Positions 7,269 to 15,314 of a DNA stretch of 20,549 bases are shown here, one piece after another; within the stretch, counting starts at the first letter, position 1; each line of letters opens with the position of its first letter. The DNA lies in the NCBI GenBank assembly GCA_900547815.1, contig URHY01000038.1:1-20549 (forward strand), written 5' to 3'. Made by a program: the position numbers and the translations under genes. The notes beneath the pieces were generated by a model that had not been told where the DNA came from, did not search any database, and worked only from the letters and a program-made list of their open reading frames with translations. The stretch comes from an uncultured Solobacterium sp. GTDB taxonomy: Bacteria > Bacillota_I > Bacilli_A > Erysipelotrichales > Erysipelotrichaceae.

Positions 7269-7312
7269 CTAGTCCATTGTCATTTTAAAAATGATGGTAC
7301 AAAGAAAACTAG
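7269..7312. repeat. Nested inverted repeat in the DUF1836-ilvE gap
   Basis: Outer arms CTAGT (7269-7273) and ACTAG (7308-7312), middle arms CCA (7274-7276) and TGG (7295-7297), and inner perfect arms TCATTTT (7280-7286) and AAAATGA (7288-7294). It is not followed by a T run on either strand and is not coding. It lies between two convergent terminators; its role is unknown. Confidence 0.3.
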
Positions 7313-7317
7313 ATATC

Positions 7318-7343
7318 AAAAAAAAAGATGTACAATGTACACC
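7318..7343 (-). terminator. Terminator of ilvE
   Basis: A 7-bp stem with one G-U pair (7343-7337 with 7333-7327), a 3-base loop, and nine T on the minus strand (7326-7318). It begins about 9 bases after the ilvE stop. Confidence 0.85.
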
Positions 7344-7352
7344 TTTATTAAA

Positions 7353-8414
7353 TTAGTCAACTACAACAGTCCATCCATAAGGATCTTCAATCGTTCCCCA
7401 TTGAATACCTGTTAACGTATCATATAGTTTTTGTGTTAATTCACCTGTTTTAAAATCAGAAACAGTTACTTTATCACCTTTATAGTACAATTCACCAATT
7501 GGACTAATTACGGCTGCCGTACCAGTTCCCCAAGCTTCTTGTAGTTTACCATTGTGACCAGCTTCCATCAATTCATCTACAGACAAATGTCTTTCTTCAA
7601 TTTCATATCCCCAGTCTTTCAAGATATGTAAAATTGAATCACGAGTAACACCAGGAAGTACAGTACCTTCACATGGAGCTGTCACAATCTTATTATCAAT
7701 TTCAAACATAACGTTCATAGAACCTACTTCCTCAATGTACTTACGATGAACACCATCTAACCACAATACTTGAGAATAACCTAATTCTTCAGCTTTCACC
7801 TGAGCAGCTAAACTACCGGCATAGTTTCCTCCACATTTAGTAAATCCTGTACCACCTTTAGTAGCACGAACATATTCATCTTCAACATAGATCTTAACTG
7901 GGTTCACACCTTCTGCATAATAAGCACCAACAGGCGAACAAATAATCATAAATTTATAATGACTCGCAGCATGCACACCAATCGCAGCTTCAGTCGCAAA
8001 CATAAATGGACGAATATATAAAGATTCACCTTCTCCAGTTGGAATCCAGTCTTGAGAATATTTTACAATTGTTTTTACAGCATCTACAAACATATCTACA
8101 GGTAAAGTTGGCATACTTAATCGTTTATTTGAATTCGCAAAACGCTTCGCATTCATTTCAGGTCTAAACAATTGAACCTTACCTTCCTTAGTACGATATG
8201 CCTTCATACCTTCAAATGTTTCTTGTGCATAGTGCAATACCATACTCGCTGGATCAAATTCTAATGGTCCATAAGGTACGACTCTTGCGTCATGCCATTC
8301 TTGCCCAGCATCCCAATCCATCACAAACATATAGTCTGTGTAGTATTTTCCAAAACCTAAAGCTCCGGTTGGTTTTTCTTTTAAGTTTTTACTTTCTACA
8401 AATTGTACTTCCAT
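7353..8414 (-). CDS. ilvE: Branched-chain amino acid aminotransferase
   Basis: A PLP enzyme that moves amino groups between Leu, Ile or Val and 2-oxoglutarate, last step of branched-chain synthesis and first of breakdown. The 353-aa product is of the fold IV (class IV) type: LHYAQETFEGMKAYR near the N-terminus, the PLP-lysine region GFTKCGGNYAGSL (Lys193), WLDGVHRKYIEEVGSMN and the phosphate-binding VLPGVTRDSIL. The start at 8414 follows AGAGGA by 7 bases; an upstream in-frame ATG at 8453 lies inside the promoter. The length matches the eukaryote-like/Bacillus YbgE form, longer than E. coli IlvE (about 309 aa). It has its own promoter and terminator; there is no T-box leader. Confidence 0.95.
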   Translation of the reverse strand: MEVQFVESKNLKEKPTGALGFGKYYTDYMFVMDWDAGQEWHDARVVPYGPLEFDPASMVLHYAQETFEGMKAYRTKEGKVQLFRPEMNAKRFANSNKRLSMPTLPVDMFVDAVKTIVKYSQDWIPTGEGESLYIRPFMFATEAAIGVHAASHYKFMIICSPVGAYYAEGVNPVKIYVEDEYVRATKGGTGFTKCGGNYAGSLAAQVKAEELGYSQVLWLDGVHRKYIEEVGSMNVMFEIDNKIVTAPCEGTVLPGVTRDSILHILKDWGYEIEERHLSVDELMEAGHNGKLQEAWGTGTAAVISPIGELYYKGDKVTVSDFKTGELTQKLYDTLTGIQWGTIEDPYGWTVVVD

Positions 8415-8443
8415 TAATTTGTCCTCTTTTCTAAACACGTATG

Positions 8444-8472
8444 ATGATACCACGTTCTGTAATTTATTTCAA
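8444..8472 (-). promoter_or_regulatory. Promoter of ilvE
   Basis: TTGAAA (8472-8467), 17 bases, TATCAT (8449-8444), each one mismatch from consensus. Predicted start near 8437, leaving a leader of about 23 bases. No terminator is visible between pepA and this promoter, so read-through from pepA may also reach ilvE. Confidence 0.7.
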
Positions 8473-8483
8473 TAGGTTACATT

Positions 8484-9773
8484 TTATTTACATTCATTTT
8501 CAAAGAAATGAACAATCGTCTCAATCATGACACCCGTAGCCACTTCATCCTTATCGCTTGTTCCCGCAATATCCAAGTGGATCCACTTCGTGCCTTCTTC
8601 AATAAATTCTTCCAAGAAAGCCGCTGCTAGACTTGCATTTCCACCCAAAGTCTTTGAGTTGACAATATCCGCTACCTTAGAACACTTTAATTCCGAATGG
8701 AAATATTCATCTACAGGTAAACGCCAAATCTGTTCTTTTGTAGCTTTTGAAGCCCCTAAAAAAGGCAAATAGAAACTATCATCATTACTAAAGATTCCTG
8801 TATATGTACTTCCTAAAGCACGAACACAAGCACCCGTTAAAGTTGCCATATCAATGACACGAGTAGCCCCTAATTTTTGAGCCATTGTCAAGGCATCTGC
8901 CAAAATCAATCTTCCTTCTGCATCCGTATTTGTGACTTCAATCGTCTTACCACTTAAACTTGTGATCACATCCCCATCGACAAAGCCATGTCCATTGATT
9001 TTATTTTCAGTAATTGGTAAAACACACACAATATTCTTTTCTATTTTTAATTCAGCTACTAATTCTAAAGCACAAAGCATATTGCTAGCCCCACACATAT
9101 CATACTTCATGCCGTGCATATTCGATTTAATATTATAGCCACCTGCATCATAAGTAAGACCCTTACCAACTAGTGCTGTATAATCCTCTTCTTCTTTTCC
9201 ACCATCATAACGAATGACAACCATATAACATGGTCTGTCAGATCCTTGATTAACTGCTAATAACGCACCAGCACCAAGTTCTTCAAGATCGTCATTATTT
9301 AAAACTTCAATTTCCATACCATACTTTTCACTAACCATCTTTGCTTCATCCACCAAATGATCCGGTGTTAAAAAGTTAGATGGCATATCACTCATTTCAC
9401 GCGCATGATTCACAATGGAAGCAACTGTTTTCCCTTTTTCAAACTCAGCCGTAAATCCATCACTTTCAAAATCATACACCTTTGTTTCCTTATAACTATA
9501 CGCCCCATACACAAGTCCAAAACCAGCCGCATACGCCGTGTTTTCATTGACATATACTAAATAGTCATCCGCATCGACTTTACTAAAAGCTTCCTTAATG
9601 TTCTTTTTACCATCACCCAAACCAACGACTACGATTTTTTCACAATCCAATTGATTTAATGTATGAATTGTTGTAATCTTACCAAATTCTAAATCCAATT
9701 TCACATCTTTGAAAGCCGCTAAACTTTCCGGTAATGTTTCCCCCTCAAATAATCCAATACAAATATTTTTCAT
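8484..9773 (-). CDS. Leucyl aminopeptidase, M17 family
   Basis: A cytoplasmic hexameric metallo-aminopeptidase that removes N-terminal residues from peptides. The 429-aa protein has a short N-terminal domain and the full M17 catalytic domain: GKGLTYDAGG (Lys204, Asp209), active-site Lys216, MKYDMCGA (Asp225), and the signature NTDAEGRL (282-289; Asp284, Glu286, Arg288), covering the two metal sites and bicarbonate-binding Arg. It is shorter than E. coli PepA (about 503 aa), the loss being in the N-terminal domain. The start is 2 bases after the proC stop (TAGATATG), with GGAGGG inside proC, so it is coupled to proC. Last gene of the nrd operon; whether it acts on specific peptides is unknown. 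Confidence 0.93.
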   Translation of the reverse strand: MKNICIGLFEGETLPESLAAFKDVKLDLEFGKITTIHTLNQLDCEKIVVVGLGDGKKNIKEAFSKVDADDYLVYVNENTAYAAGFGLVYGAYSYKETKVYDFESDGFTAEFEKGKTVASIVNHAREMSDMPSNFLTPDHLVDEAKMVSEKYGMEIEVLNNDDLEELGAGALLAVNQGSDRPCYMVVIRYDGGKEEEDYTALVGKGLTYDAGGYNIKSNMHGMKYDMCGASNMLCALELVAELKIEKNIVCVLPITENKINGHGFVDGDVITSLSGKTIEVTNTDAEGRLILADALTMAQKLGATRVIDMATLTGACVRALGSTYTGIFSNDDSFYLPFLGASKATKEQIWRLPVDEYFHSELKCSKVADIVNSKTLGGNASLAAAFLEEFIEEGTKWIHLDIAGTSDKDEVATGVMIETIVHFFENECK

Positions 9774-9775
9774 AT

Positions 9776-10582
9776 CTATTTTCCCTCCGTCATCTTCTTA
9801 GATTTTTCATTACAAGCACGCATTGCCGATTCAACACTCGCTCTAAAGCCTGTTCTTTCAAGTTCACACACTGCATCGATTGTTGTTCCACCAGGCGAAC
9901 ATACCATATCTTTTAAGACACCTGGATGCATGCCTGTTTCTAATACCATTTGGGCACTTCCAAGTACAGCTTGTGCTGCAAATGTATAAGCTTGTTTTCG
10001 AGGCAATCCTTGAGCTACAGCTACATCGGCCATAGCTTCAATAAACATAAATACATAAGCAGGACTTGATCCACTCACACTTGTCACGGCATCCATCATA
10101 GTTTCATCAACCACTTCACATTTTCCAAAACTATTAAAAATCGATAGGATACAAGTCTTATCTTCTTCTGTCACTAAATCATCAAACGAAATAGCACTCA
10201 TAGCTTGAAGAACTAAAGCTGGCGTATTTGGCATAGCTTTAATAACCTTTACATCTTTGCCAAAATAATGTTTCACATCCCAAATTGTAACACCTGCCGC
10301 AATGTCGACAATGATCACATCTGATTTTACACTCTCTTTAATTGTTTCAATCAATTTTGGATAATGCTTCGGTTTTACACTTAACACAAGAACATCACTA
10401 TTTAGAGCAACTTCTTTTTCATTCATAGAAGTACTTACACCATATTTCTTTTCTAAATGATCTAAATTTTCTTTATGATGATCACACACCCAGATGGTAT
10501 TGAATAATTGATTTTTGGCAATTCCTTCAACCATGGCACCACCCATGTTTCCCGCTCCAATAAATCCTATTGTTTGTCGCAT
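9776..10582 (-). CDS. proC: Pyrroline-5-carboxylate reductase
   Basis: Reduces 1-pyrroline-5-carboxylate to L-proline with NAD(P)H, last step of proline synthesis. The 268-aa protein starts with the Rossmann motif GFIGAGNMGGAM (6-17) and ends with the family signature: GSSPAYVFMFIEAMAD, then PGVLKDMVCSPGGTT. Length is normal. It follows nrdD by 11 bases with TAAGGAG, the Shine-Dalgarno overlapping the nrdD stop, and is coupled to the aminopeptidase gene downstream. No proA or proB is in the window, so the glutamate route cannot be confirmed here. Confidence 0.96.
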   Translation of the reverse strand: MRQTIGFIGAGNMGGAMVEGIAKNQLFNTIWVCDHHKENLDHLEKKYGVSTSMNEKEVALNSDVLVLSVKPKHYPKLIETIKESVKSDVIIVDIAAGVTIWDVKHYFGKDVKVIKAMPNTPALVLQAMSAISFDDLVTEEDKTCILSIFNSFGKCEVVDETMMDAVTSVSGSSPAYVFMFIEAMADVAVAQGLPRKQAYTFAAQAVLGSAQMVLETGMHPGVLKDMVCSPGGTTIDAVCELERTGFRASVESAMRACNEKSKKMTEGK

Positions 10583-10593
10583 AATTTATCTCC

Positions 10594-12552
10594 TTAAATC
10601 GAATATGTCTTTCTTCTTGAAAATTCTTTTTGTTTACCTTCGTTCCAATCATCTAGATTTCTATAATAACCCGATACCCTAGAATAGATTTGTGTTGGTT
10701 TATGGCAAATTGGACACAACCTTTGTTTACCATAAATATAACCATGCTCTTCACAAATTGAATATGTTGGTGTAATTGTAAAGACAGGTATATCATAATT
10801 CTCATATATTGTTTTGACAAATCTAGCAGCCATTTTCCAATTTTCTATTTCATGTTCGATAAAAACGGGAAATGATGTAGCTCCGCCATATTGATTCTGT
10901 AAATTTTGTTGAATGCGCAATGCCTCAAACACATCATCCGTACTCGCAACATCTAAATGCGTTGAATTTGTATAATATCCATGACTTATAATTTCTGGAT
11001 ACATTTCTCGATCTATTTTCGCAAAATGTGTACAAACACTTTCTGCTGGCGTTGCCTCTAAATTTAGCTTTTGTGCTTGTTTTGAAATCTTATTATTCAA
11101 AAACTCTAAAACTTCTGTCGCAAATCTTTGTGCATCTAGATTCATTAGATCTTTCTGCATCCATTTTGCGTTTAAACAAGCCTCATTCATACCCACAACA
11201 CCTAAAGTTCCATAGTAATTATTAAAATCGGATATATAAGCTTTAGTATAAGGATATAGTCCTGCATCTAACAGTTGATTTAATACTTGTCTTTTGACAT
11301 CAAAAGAGCGAATTGCGACATCACACAAATTATTAAGTCGTTTGAAAAAATCTTCTCTTGAACTTGATAAATAAGCCAATCGAACTAGATTTAAAGTAAT
11401 AATTCCCATACTACCACATAATGGTTTATATCCAAAATAACCTTCAACATCCTGTTTTTCTTTCGTTAAAAAATAGGGGGTACCATATTTAGCACAAGAT
11501 TTAAACAACTCTTCTTCTTTCATCCAGTCAAAATCTTTATGCAAATATAATGCTATGATTGGAAATTGAAAACCTCTTCCAGATATATCCCCTTTATTTA
11601 AAACTTCAAATAAGGCATCATGAAGTATTTTCATTTCTTTTTGACAATCACCATATGTAAAGTCTGACTCTTGACCTGCGACAATCGCCTTTTTATTTTT
11701 GTATTCATCTGGAACATTCCAATCCAACGTGATTTGGCTAAATGGAGCTTGTGTTCCCCATCTAGAAGGAATATTTATCCCATAAATAAAGCTTTCTAAA
11801 CAATCATGTACCATTTTTTTTAATAATTTATCCTTATGGATAAAAGGCACTAATAACGTATCAAAATGTGATAAAGATTGTGCACTTGCCCATTCATTTT
11901 GCATAATACCTAAGAAGTTAACCATTTGATTACATAATGTTCCTAAATGTTTGGCAGGTAATGATGAAATCATTTTATTCACTGAAGGAAGTCCATTTAA
12001 AATCAACTCTTCTAAAGACCAACCTGCACTACAACCTGTCAACATATGAATATTATGAATATATAGTTCTCCATTTTTATGCGCATTCGTGATTTGCGCA
12101 TCATATACCTCGCTTAACCAATAATTCGATGTGATCATACCTGAATTAGAAAGAATCAATCCACCCACAGAATAAGTCGCCAATGAGTTTTCATCTTCTA
12201 AAGGTACATTGTTATGTAAGTAAGAATTGACTAGATGAATATATTCATTTGCGGTTGATTGAATCTTACGTACATTTTCTCTTTGTTTACGATATAAAAT
12301 ATATGTTTTTGCGACTGGATAATAACCTGATTCTGACAATGTCTTTTCAACACTATCTTGAATCATTTCTACGCTTATCCGATTATTTTCAATCTTTGTT
12401 TGAAAATCTGCCGTAGCACGTAGAACCAATAAATTAATAATCGCATCATCTTTTTCCATATGTAAAGAATCAAAGGCTTTTGAGATTGCTGAAAAGATCT
12501 TTGACGAATCAAATTTCACGATGGAACCATCTCTTTTTTCGACTTCTATCAT
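10594..12552 (-). CDS. nrdD: Anaerobic ribonucleoside-triphosphate reductase (class III)
   Basis: A glycyl-radical enzyme that reduces NTPs to dNTPs without oxygen. The 652-aa protein has an N-terminal ATP-cone (1 to about 90, beginning MIEVEKRDGSIVKFD), the ten-stranded barrel, and a C-terminal radical loop RVSGYYRNLDDWN (625-637) with Gly628 as the radical site. Cys174 and Cys379 fall close to the two catalytic cysteines I recall for E. coli NrdD (175 and 384), so Cys379 is the likely thiyl residue; alignment is needed. The C-terminal zinc site reads C600-x2-H603-x9-C613-x2-C616, with His where E. coli has Cys. It begins one base after the activase stop with AAGGAG 8 bases upstream, and the activase is the gene directly upstream. 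Confidence 0.96.
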   Translation of the reverse strand: MIEVEKRDGSIVKFDSSKIFSAISKAFDSLHMEKDDAIINLLVLRATADFQTKIENNRISVEMIQDSVEKTLSESGYYPVAKTYILYRKQRENVRKIQSTANEYIHLVNSYLHNNVPLEDENSLATYSVGGLILSNSGMITSNYWLSEVYDAQITNAHKNGELYIHNIHMLTGCSAGWSLEELILNGLPSVNKMISSLPAKHLGTLCNQMVNFLGIMQNEWASAQSLSHFDTLLVPFIHKDKLLKKMVHDCLESFIYGINIPSRWGTQAPFSQITLDWNVPDEYKNKKAIVAGQESDFTYGDCQKEMKILHDALFEVLNKGDISGRGFQFPIIALYLHKDFDWMKEEELFKSCAKYGTPYFLTKEKQDVEGYFGYKPLCGSMGIITLNLVRLAYLSSSREDFFKRLNNLCDVAIRSFDVKRQVLNQLLDAGLYPYTKAYISDFNNYYGTLGVVGMNEACLNAKWMQKDLMNLDAQRFATEVLEFLNNKISKQAQKLNLEATPAESVCTHFAKIDREMYPEIISHGYYTNSTHLDVASTDDVFEALRIQQNLQNQYGGATSFPVFIEHEIENWKMAARFVKTIYENYDIPVFTITPTYSICEEHGYIYGKQRLCPICHKPTQIYSRVSGYYRNLDDWNEGKQKEFSRRKTYSI

Positions 12553-12553
12553 A

Positions 12554-13690
12554 CTAATTTCTCCTTATCTCTACATGCTTAACGTATTGTTCTAAAATTT
12601 GTCTATATTTTAAAACTTGATCAAAATCAGGACTATGCAAAGAATGATCTATAGTTGTTTCATTATCCACAAAAGGCTGTAATACAACATGATCCACGCC
12701 ACAAATCCATTGGCCTAATTCATCCATCGTCTTTTCATTATGAAATTCATGAACTAAAGTCACACATATATCATATTCAAACAGTGAATTTTTTAACAAT
12801 GCTAAAGACTTTTCAATATCTTTTAGATTCACATCTTCAACTCCACATGTTTTGGCATAGGCATTTGGTGCATTTTTTATATCTAAACTTATAAAATCTA
12901 CCAGTTTTTCATTTAAAATTCTTTTTAAACGATCATAAAACATGCCATTCGTATGAAGTTTAATTTTATAACCCAAAGATTTCGCATACTGTAAAAAAGA
13001 TAAGATACCCTCATGCATTAATGGTTCTCCGCCCGAAATGTAAATACCATCTAAATCTTTTTTATGTCCCTGCAAATATTCATTGATTTTCTCCGTTACA
13101 ATTGGATACCTATTTTCCTTTAAATAAACTAAATCTTTTGAATGACAATAAGGACATTTTAAGTTGCATCCACCTGTGTATAATGAACAACTTAAATGTG
13201 AATCATAATCCGATAAGGATAATTTTTTTAATTTATAAAATTGAAGATTAGTCTGTTCTAAATCCGCATAGCTACGTGCATGATTTGATAAAGTTTGGTA
13301 GAACTTTGAAAAGACTTCAATCTGCTGTGCGTTTAAATCTTGGGTAATATGGTGCCACCAGTCTCTACGAATTCCATATATTTCAGATATATGTTTTTTA
13401 GTAAGAGCCGTTGTATATAATTCTTTAGCACGTTTATCTTTTGTATTCGTTAAAATGGATACATATCCTAAAGTATTTAATTTTTGAACATTCTTAGTTA
13501 CAGTTCCTTTATCGTAGCCCCCAACTTGTACGATCTTCTGCAAAGAAATCCCTTCATTTTCGTAGATTTCAATCAAAATCGGAAGCTGAGCATAGCTAAG
13601 ATTTAAATCTTGAAGCATTTTATCATAATATTTTTGTGTACTTCGATAGAGGATGCTTGAATCCATCAATAAATCATTTTGTTTTTCCAT
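12554..13690 (-). CDS. MarR-type regulator fused to a radical-SAM NrdG-like activase
   Basis: One continuous frame joins two proteins. Residues 1-145 (from Met at 13690) form a MarR winged helix: helices beginning SSILYRSTQKYYDK, recognition region YDKGTVTKNVQKLNTLGY and the wing motif DKRAKELYTTALT. Residues about 160-378 are a radical-SAM activase with GCNLKCPYC carrying the 4Fe-4S cysteines 175, 179 and 182, then YISGGEPLM (218-226). The activase should form the glycyl radical on NrdD, encoded one base downstream. The frame is open back to 13810, but that stretch covers the guaB end and terminator, so Met 13690 is chosen; it has no Shine-Dalgarno and follows TATAAT by 6 bases, suggesting a leaderless mRNA. 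Regulation of its own operon by the MarR part is inference. Confidence 0.88.
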   Translation of the reverse strand: MEKQNDLLMDSSILYRSTQKYYDKMLQDLNLSYAQLPILIEIYENEGISLQKIVQVGGYDKGTVTKNVQKLNTLGYVSILTNTKDKRAKELYTTALTKKHISEIYGIRRDWWHHITQDLNAQQIEVFSKFYQTLSNHARSYADLEQTNLQFYKLKKLSLSDYDSHLSCSLYTGGCNLKCPYCHSKDLVYLKENRYPIVTEKINEYLQGHKKDLDGIYISGGEPLMHEGILSFLQYAKSLGYKIKLHTNGMFYDRLKRILNEKLVDFISLDIKNAPNAYAKTCGVEDVNLKDIEKSLALLKNSLFEYDICVTLVHEFHNEKTMDELGQWICGVDHVVLQPFVDNETTIDHSLHSPDFDQVLKYRQILEQYVKHVEIRRN

Positions 13691-13696
13691 ATAGGT

Positions 13697-13702
13697 ATTA
13701 TA
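13697..13702 (-). promoter_or_regulatory. -10 element of the marR::nrdG-nrdD-proC-pepA operon
   Basis: TATAAT on the minus strand, six bases before the chosen ATG at 13690. No good -35 is seen: at 17-base spacing the position holds the T run of the guaB terminator. The predicted start coincides with the A of ATG. Confidence 0.55.
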
Positions 13703-13718
13703 AGCGATTTTCATAAAG

Positions 13719-13741
13719 AAAAAAAGGACCGAAGTCCTTTT
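13719..13741 (-). terminator. Terminator of guaB
   Basis: Perfect 8-bp stem (13741-13734 with 13729-13722) closed by a UUCG tetraloop on the RNA, then T residues to 13719. The guaB stop lies 4 bases upstream. It separates guaB from the marR::nrdG operon. Confidence 0.95.
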
Positions 13742-13745
13742 GAGA

Positions 13746-15257
13746 TTATTGTGGTTTTGCGTCGAAATGTTCATCACGAACGACAACGTCGTGAGCTCCA
13801 CCTTCGACAATACTTGTACTAGATACTAAAGTAACTTTCGCATTTTTTTGAAGTTCAGGGATTGTTAAACATCCACAGTTACACATTGTATGACGAATCT
13901 TAGAAAGTGATAATCCAACATTATCTCTTAAGCTTCCTGCATAAGGAACATAAGAATCAACACCTTCAACAAAAGACATTTTCTTGTCTCCACCAACATC
14001 ATATCTTTGCCAGTTACGAGCACGAGCACTACCTTCGCCCCAGTACTCTTTCATATAGTTTCCATTAACACTTACAATTTTATTTGGAGCTTCTTTAAAA
14101 CGTGCAAAGTAACGTCCTAACATAACAAAGTCTGCACCAAATGCCAACGCCAATGTAATGTGATAATCATGTACAATACCACCATCTGAACAAATTGGAA
14201 TATATACTCCCGTTTCTTCAAAATATGCATCACGAGCTTTCGCAACATCAATTGTAGCTGTTGCCTGTCCTCTACCAATACCTTTTTGTTCACGTGTAAT
14301 ACAGATAGAACCTCCACCGATTCCAATCTTAATAAAGTCCGCACCTGCATCAGCTAAGAAACGGAAACCATCTCCATCAACGACGTTACCAGCTCCGACT
14401 TTTACGCTATCTCCATAGTGTTCACGAATCCATTTGATTGTTTCAGCTTGCCATGCAGAATATCCTTCACTTGAATCAATACATAAAACATCAACTCCAG
14501 CTTCAACTAATGCGGGAACACGTGTCGCATAGTCACGCGTGTTGATACCTGCACCAACTACATAACGTTTACTTTCATCCAATAATTCATTTGGATTGTC
14601 TTTGTGTGACTCATAGTCTTTTCTAAACACGAAAGCCTTTAAGTGTTGTTCTTTATCAACAATTGGCAATTGATTTAATTTATGTTCCCAAATCAAATCA
14701 TTTGCCTCTGATAATGTAATATCTTCGTTTCCAACAATTAATTTTTCAAATGGTGTCATAAACTCTTTAACTTGAAGTGCATGATCCATACGACTCTCGC
14801 GATAATCACGACTTGTTACGATACCTACTAACTTTCCATCAGCTTGACCATTGTCAGTAACAGCCATTGTTGAATGTCCTGTTTTTGTACGAAGGGCAAT
14901 TACATCTTCTAATGTTGCTTCAGGGCTAATATTTGAATCGCTGCCAACAAACCCAGCCTTAGTCGATTTAACTTTTCGAACCATTGCGGCTTGAGATTCA
15001 ATTGTTTGACTACCGTAAATAAAACTTACTCCACCCTCACGTGCAAGTGCACAAGCCATTTCTTCACCACTAACAGCCTGCATAACAGCACTTACCATTG
15101 GAATATTTAAAGAAAGCGCAGGTTCTTCACCTTTTTTGAATTTTACTAAAGGCGTTTTCAAACTCACTTTATCCGGTGTACAATCCGGACCTGTGTAACC
15201 AGGAATCAATAAATACTCACTGAACGTTCTAGATGGTTCTTCAAAAAATTTTGCCAT
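13746..15257 (-). CDS. guaB: IMP dehydrogenase, Tritrichomonas foetus-like type
   Basis: Oxidises IMP to XMP with NAD, the committed step of guanine-nucleotide synthesis. The 503-aa protein has a TIM barrel interrupted by a CBS-domain pair (about 110-225), the catalytic loop GGGSICITR with Cys319, SDGG (Asp358) and the flap with Arg418-Tyr419. Unlike ordinary bacterial enzymes it has MLGRYFARF and [16 protein letters not shown], and the positions Arg241, Asp261, Trp269, Lys310, Cys319, Asp358, Arg382, Arg418, Tyr419 and Glu431 coincide in number with those I recall for the T. foetus enzyme, also 503 aa. Lys310 and Glu431 are linked to mycophenolic-acid resistance there. The start at 15257 has AAGGAG 7 bases upstream; the earlier ATG at 15275 precedes the Shine-Dalgarno. 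Own promoter and terminator. Confidence 0.95.
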   Translation of the reverse strand: MAKFFEEPSRTFSEYLLIPGYTGPDCTPDKVSLKTPLVKFKKGEEPALSLNIPMVSAVMQAVSGEEMACALAREGGVSFIYGSQTIESQAAMVRKVKSTKAGFVGSDSNISPEATLEDVIALRTKTGHSTMAVTDNGQADGKLVGIVTSRDYRESRMDHALQVKEFMTPFEKLIVGNEDITLSEANDLIWEHKLNQLPIVDKEQHLKAFVFRKDYESHKDNPNELLDESKRYVVGAGINTRDYATRVPALVEAGVDVLCIDSSEGYSAWQAETIKWIREHYGDSVKVGAGNVVDGDGFRFLADAGADFIKIGIGGGSICITREQKGIGRGQATATIDVAKARDAYFEETGVYIPICSDGGIVHDYHITLALAFGADFVMLGRYFARFKEAPNKIVSVNGNYMKEYWGEGSARARNWQRYDVGGDKKMSFVEGVDSYVPYAGSLRDNVGLSLSKIRHTMCNCGCLTIPELQKNAKVTLVSSTSIVEGGAHDVVVRDEHFDAKPQ

Positions 15258-15285
15258 TATATATCTCCTTCTCAATTTAAACTAT

Positions 15286-15314
15286 ATTATATGTTTTGAG
15301 TTCTATGCCGTCAA
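15286..15314 (-). promoter_or_regulatory. Promoter of guaB
   Basis: TTGACG (15314-15309), 17 bases, TATAAT (15291-15286) on the minus strand; the -35 lies inside the last codons of pulA. Predicted start near 15279, leaving a leader of about 22 bases, too short for a purine riboswitch. No terminator is visible after pulA, so some read-through is possible. Confidence 0.85.

Noticed and set aside
8415..8483. T-box or other amino-acid leader for ilvE
   Set aside because: The promoter leaves only about 23 untranslated bases, too few for a T-box.
13697..13760. NrdR box upstream of the class III reductase operon
   Set aside because: No ACACWATATATWGTGT-like 16-mer pair is present in the upstream sequence.
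13691..13810. Forty extra N-terminal codons for the marR::nrdG protein
   Set aside because: They would run through the guaB stop, its UUCG terminator and the TATAAT, and have no Shine-Dalgarno or MarR-like sequence.
15258..15302. Purine or PRPP/ppGpp riboswitch before guaB
   Set aside because: The predicted leader is about 22 bases; no structured element is present.
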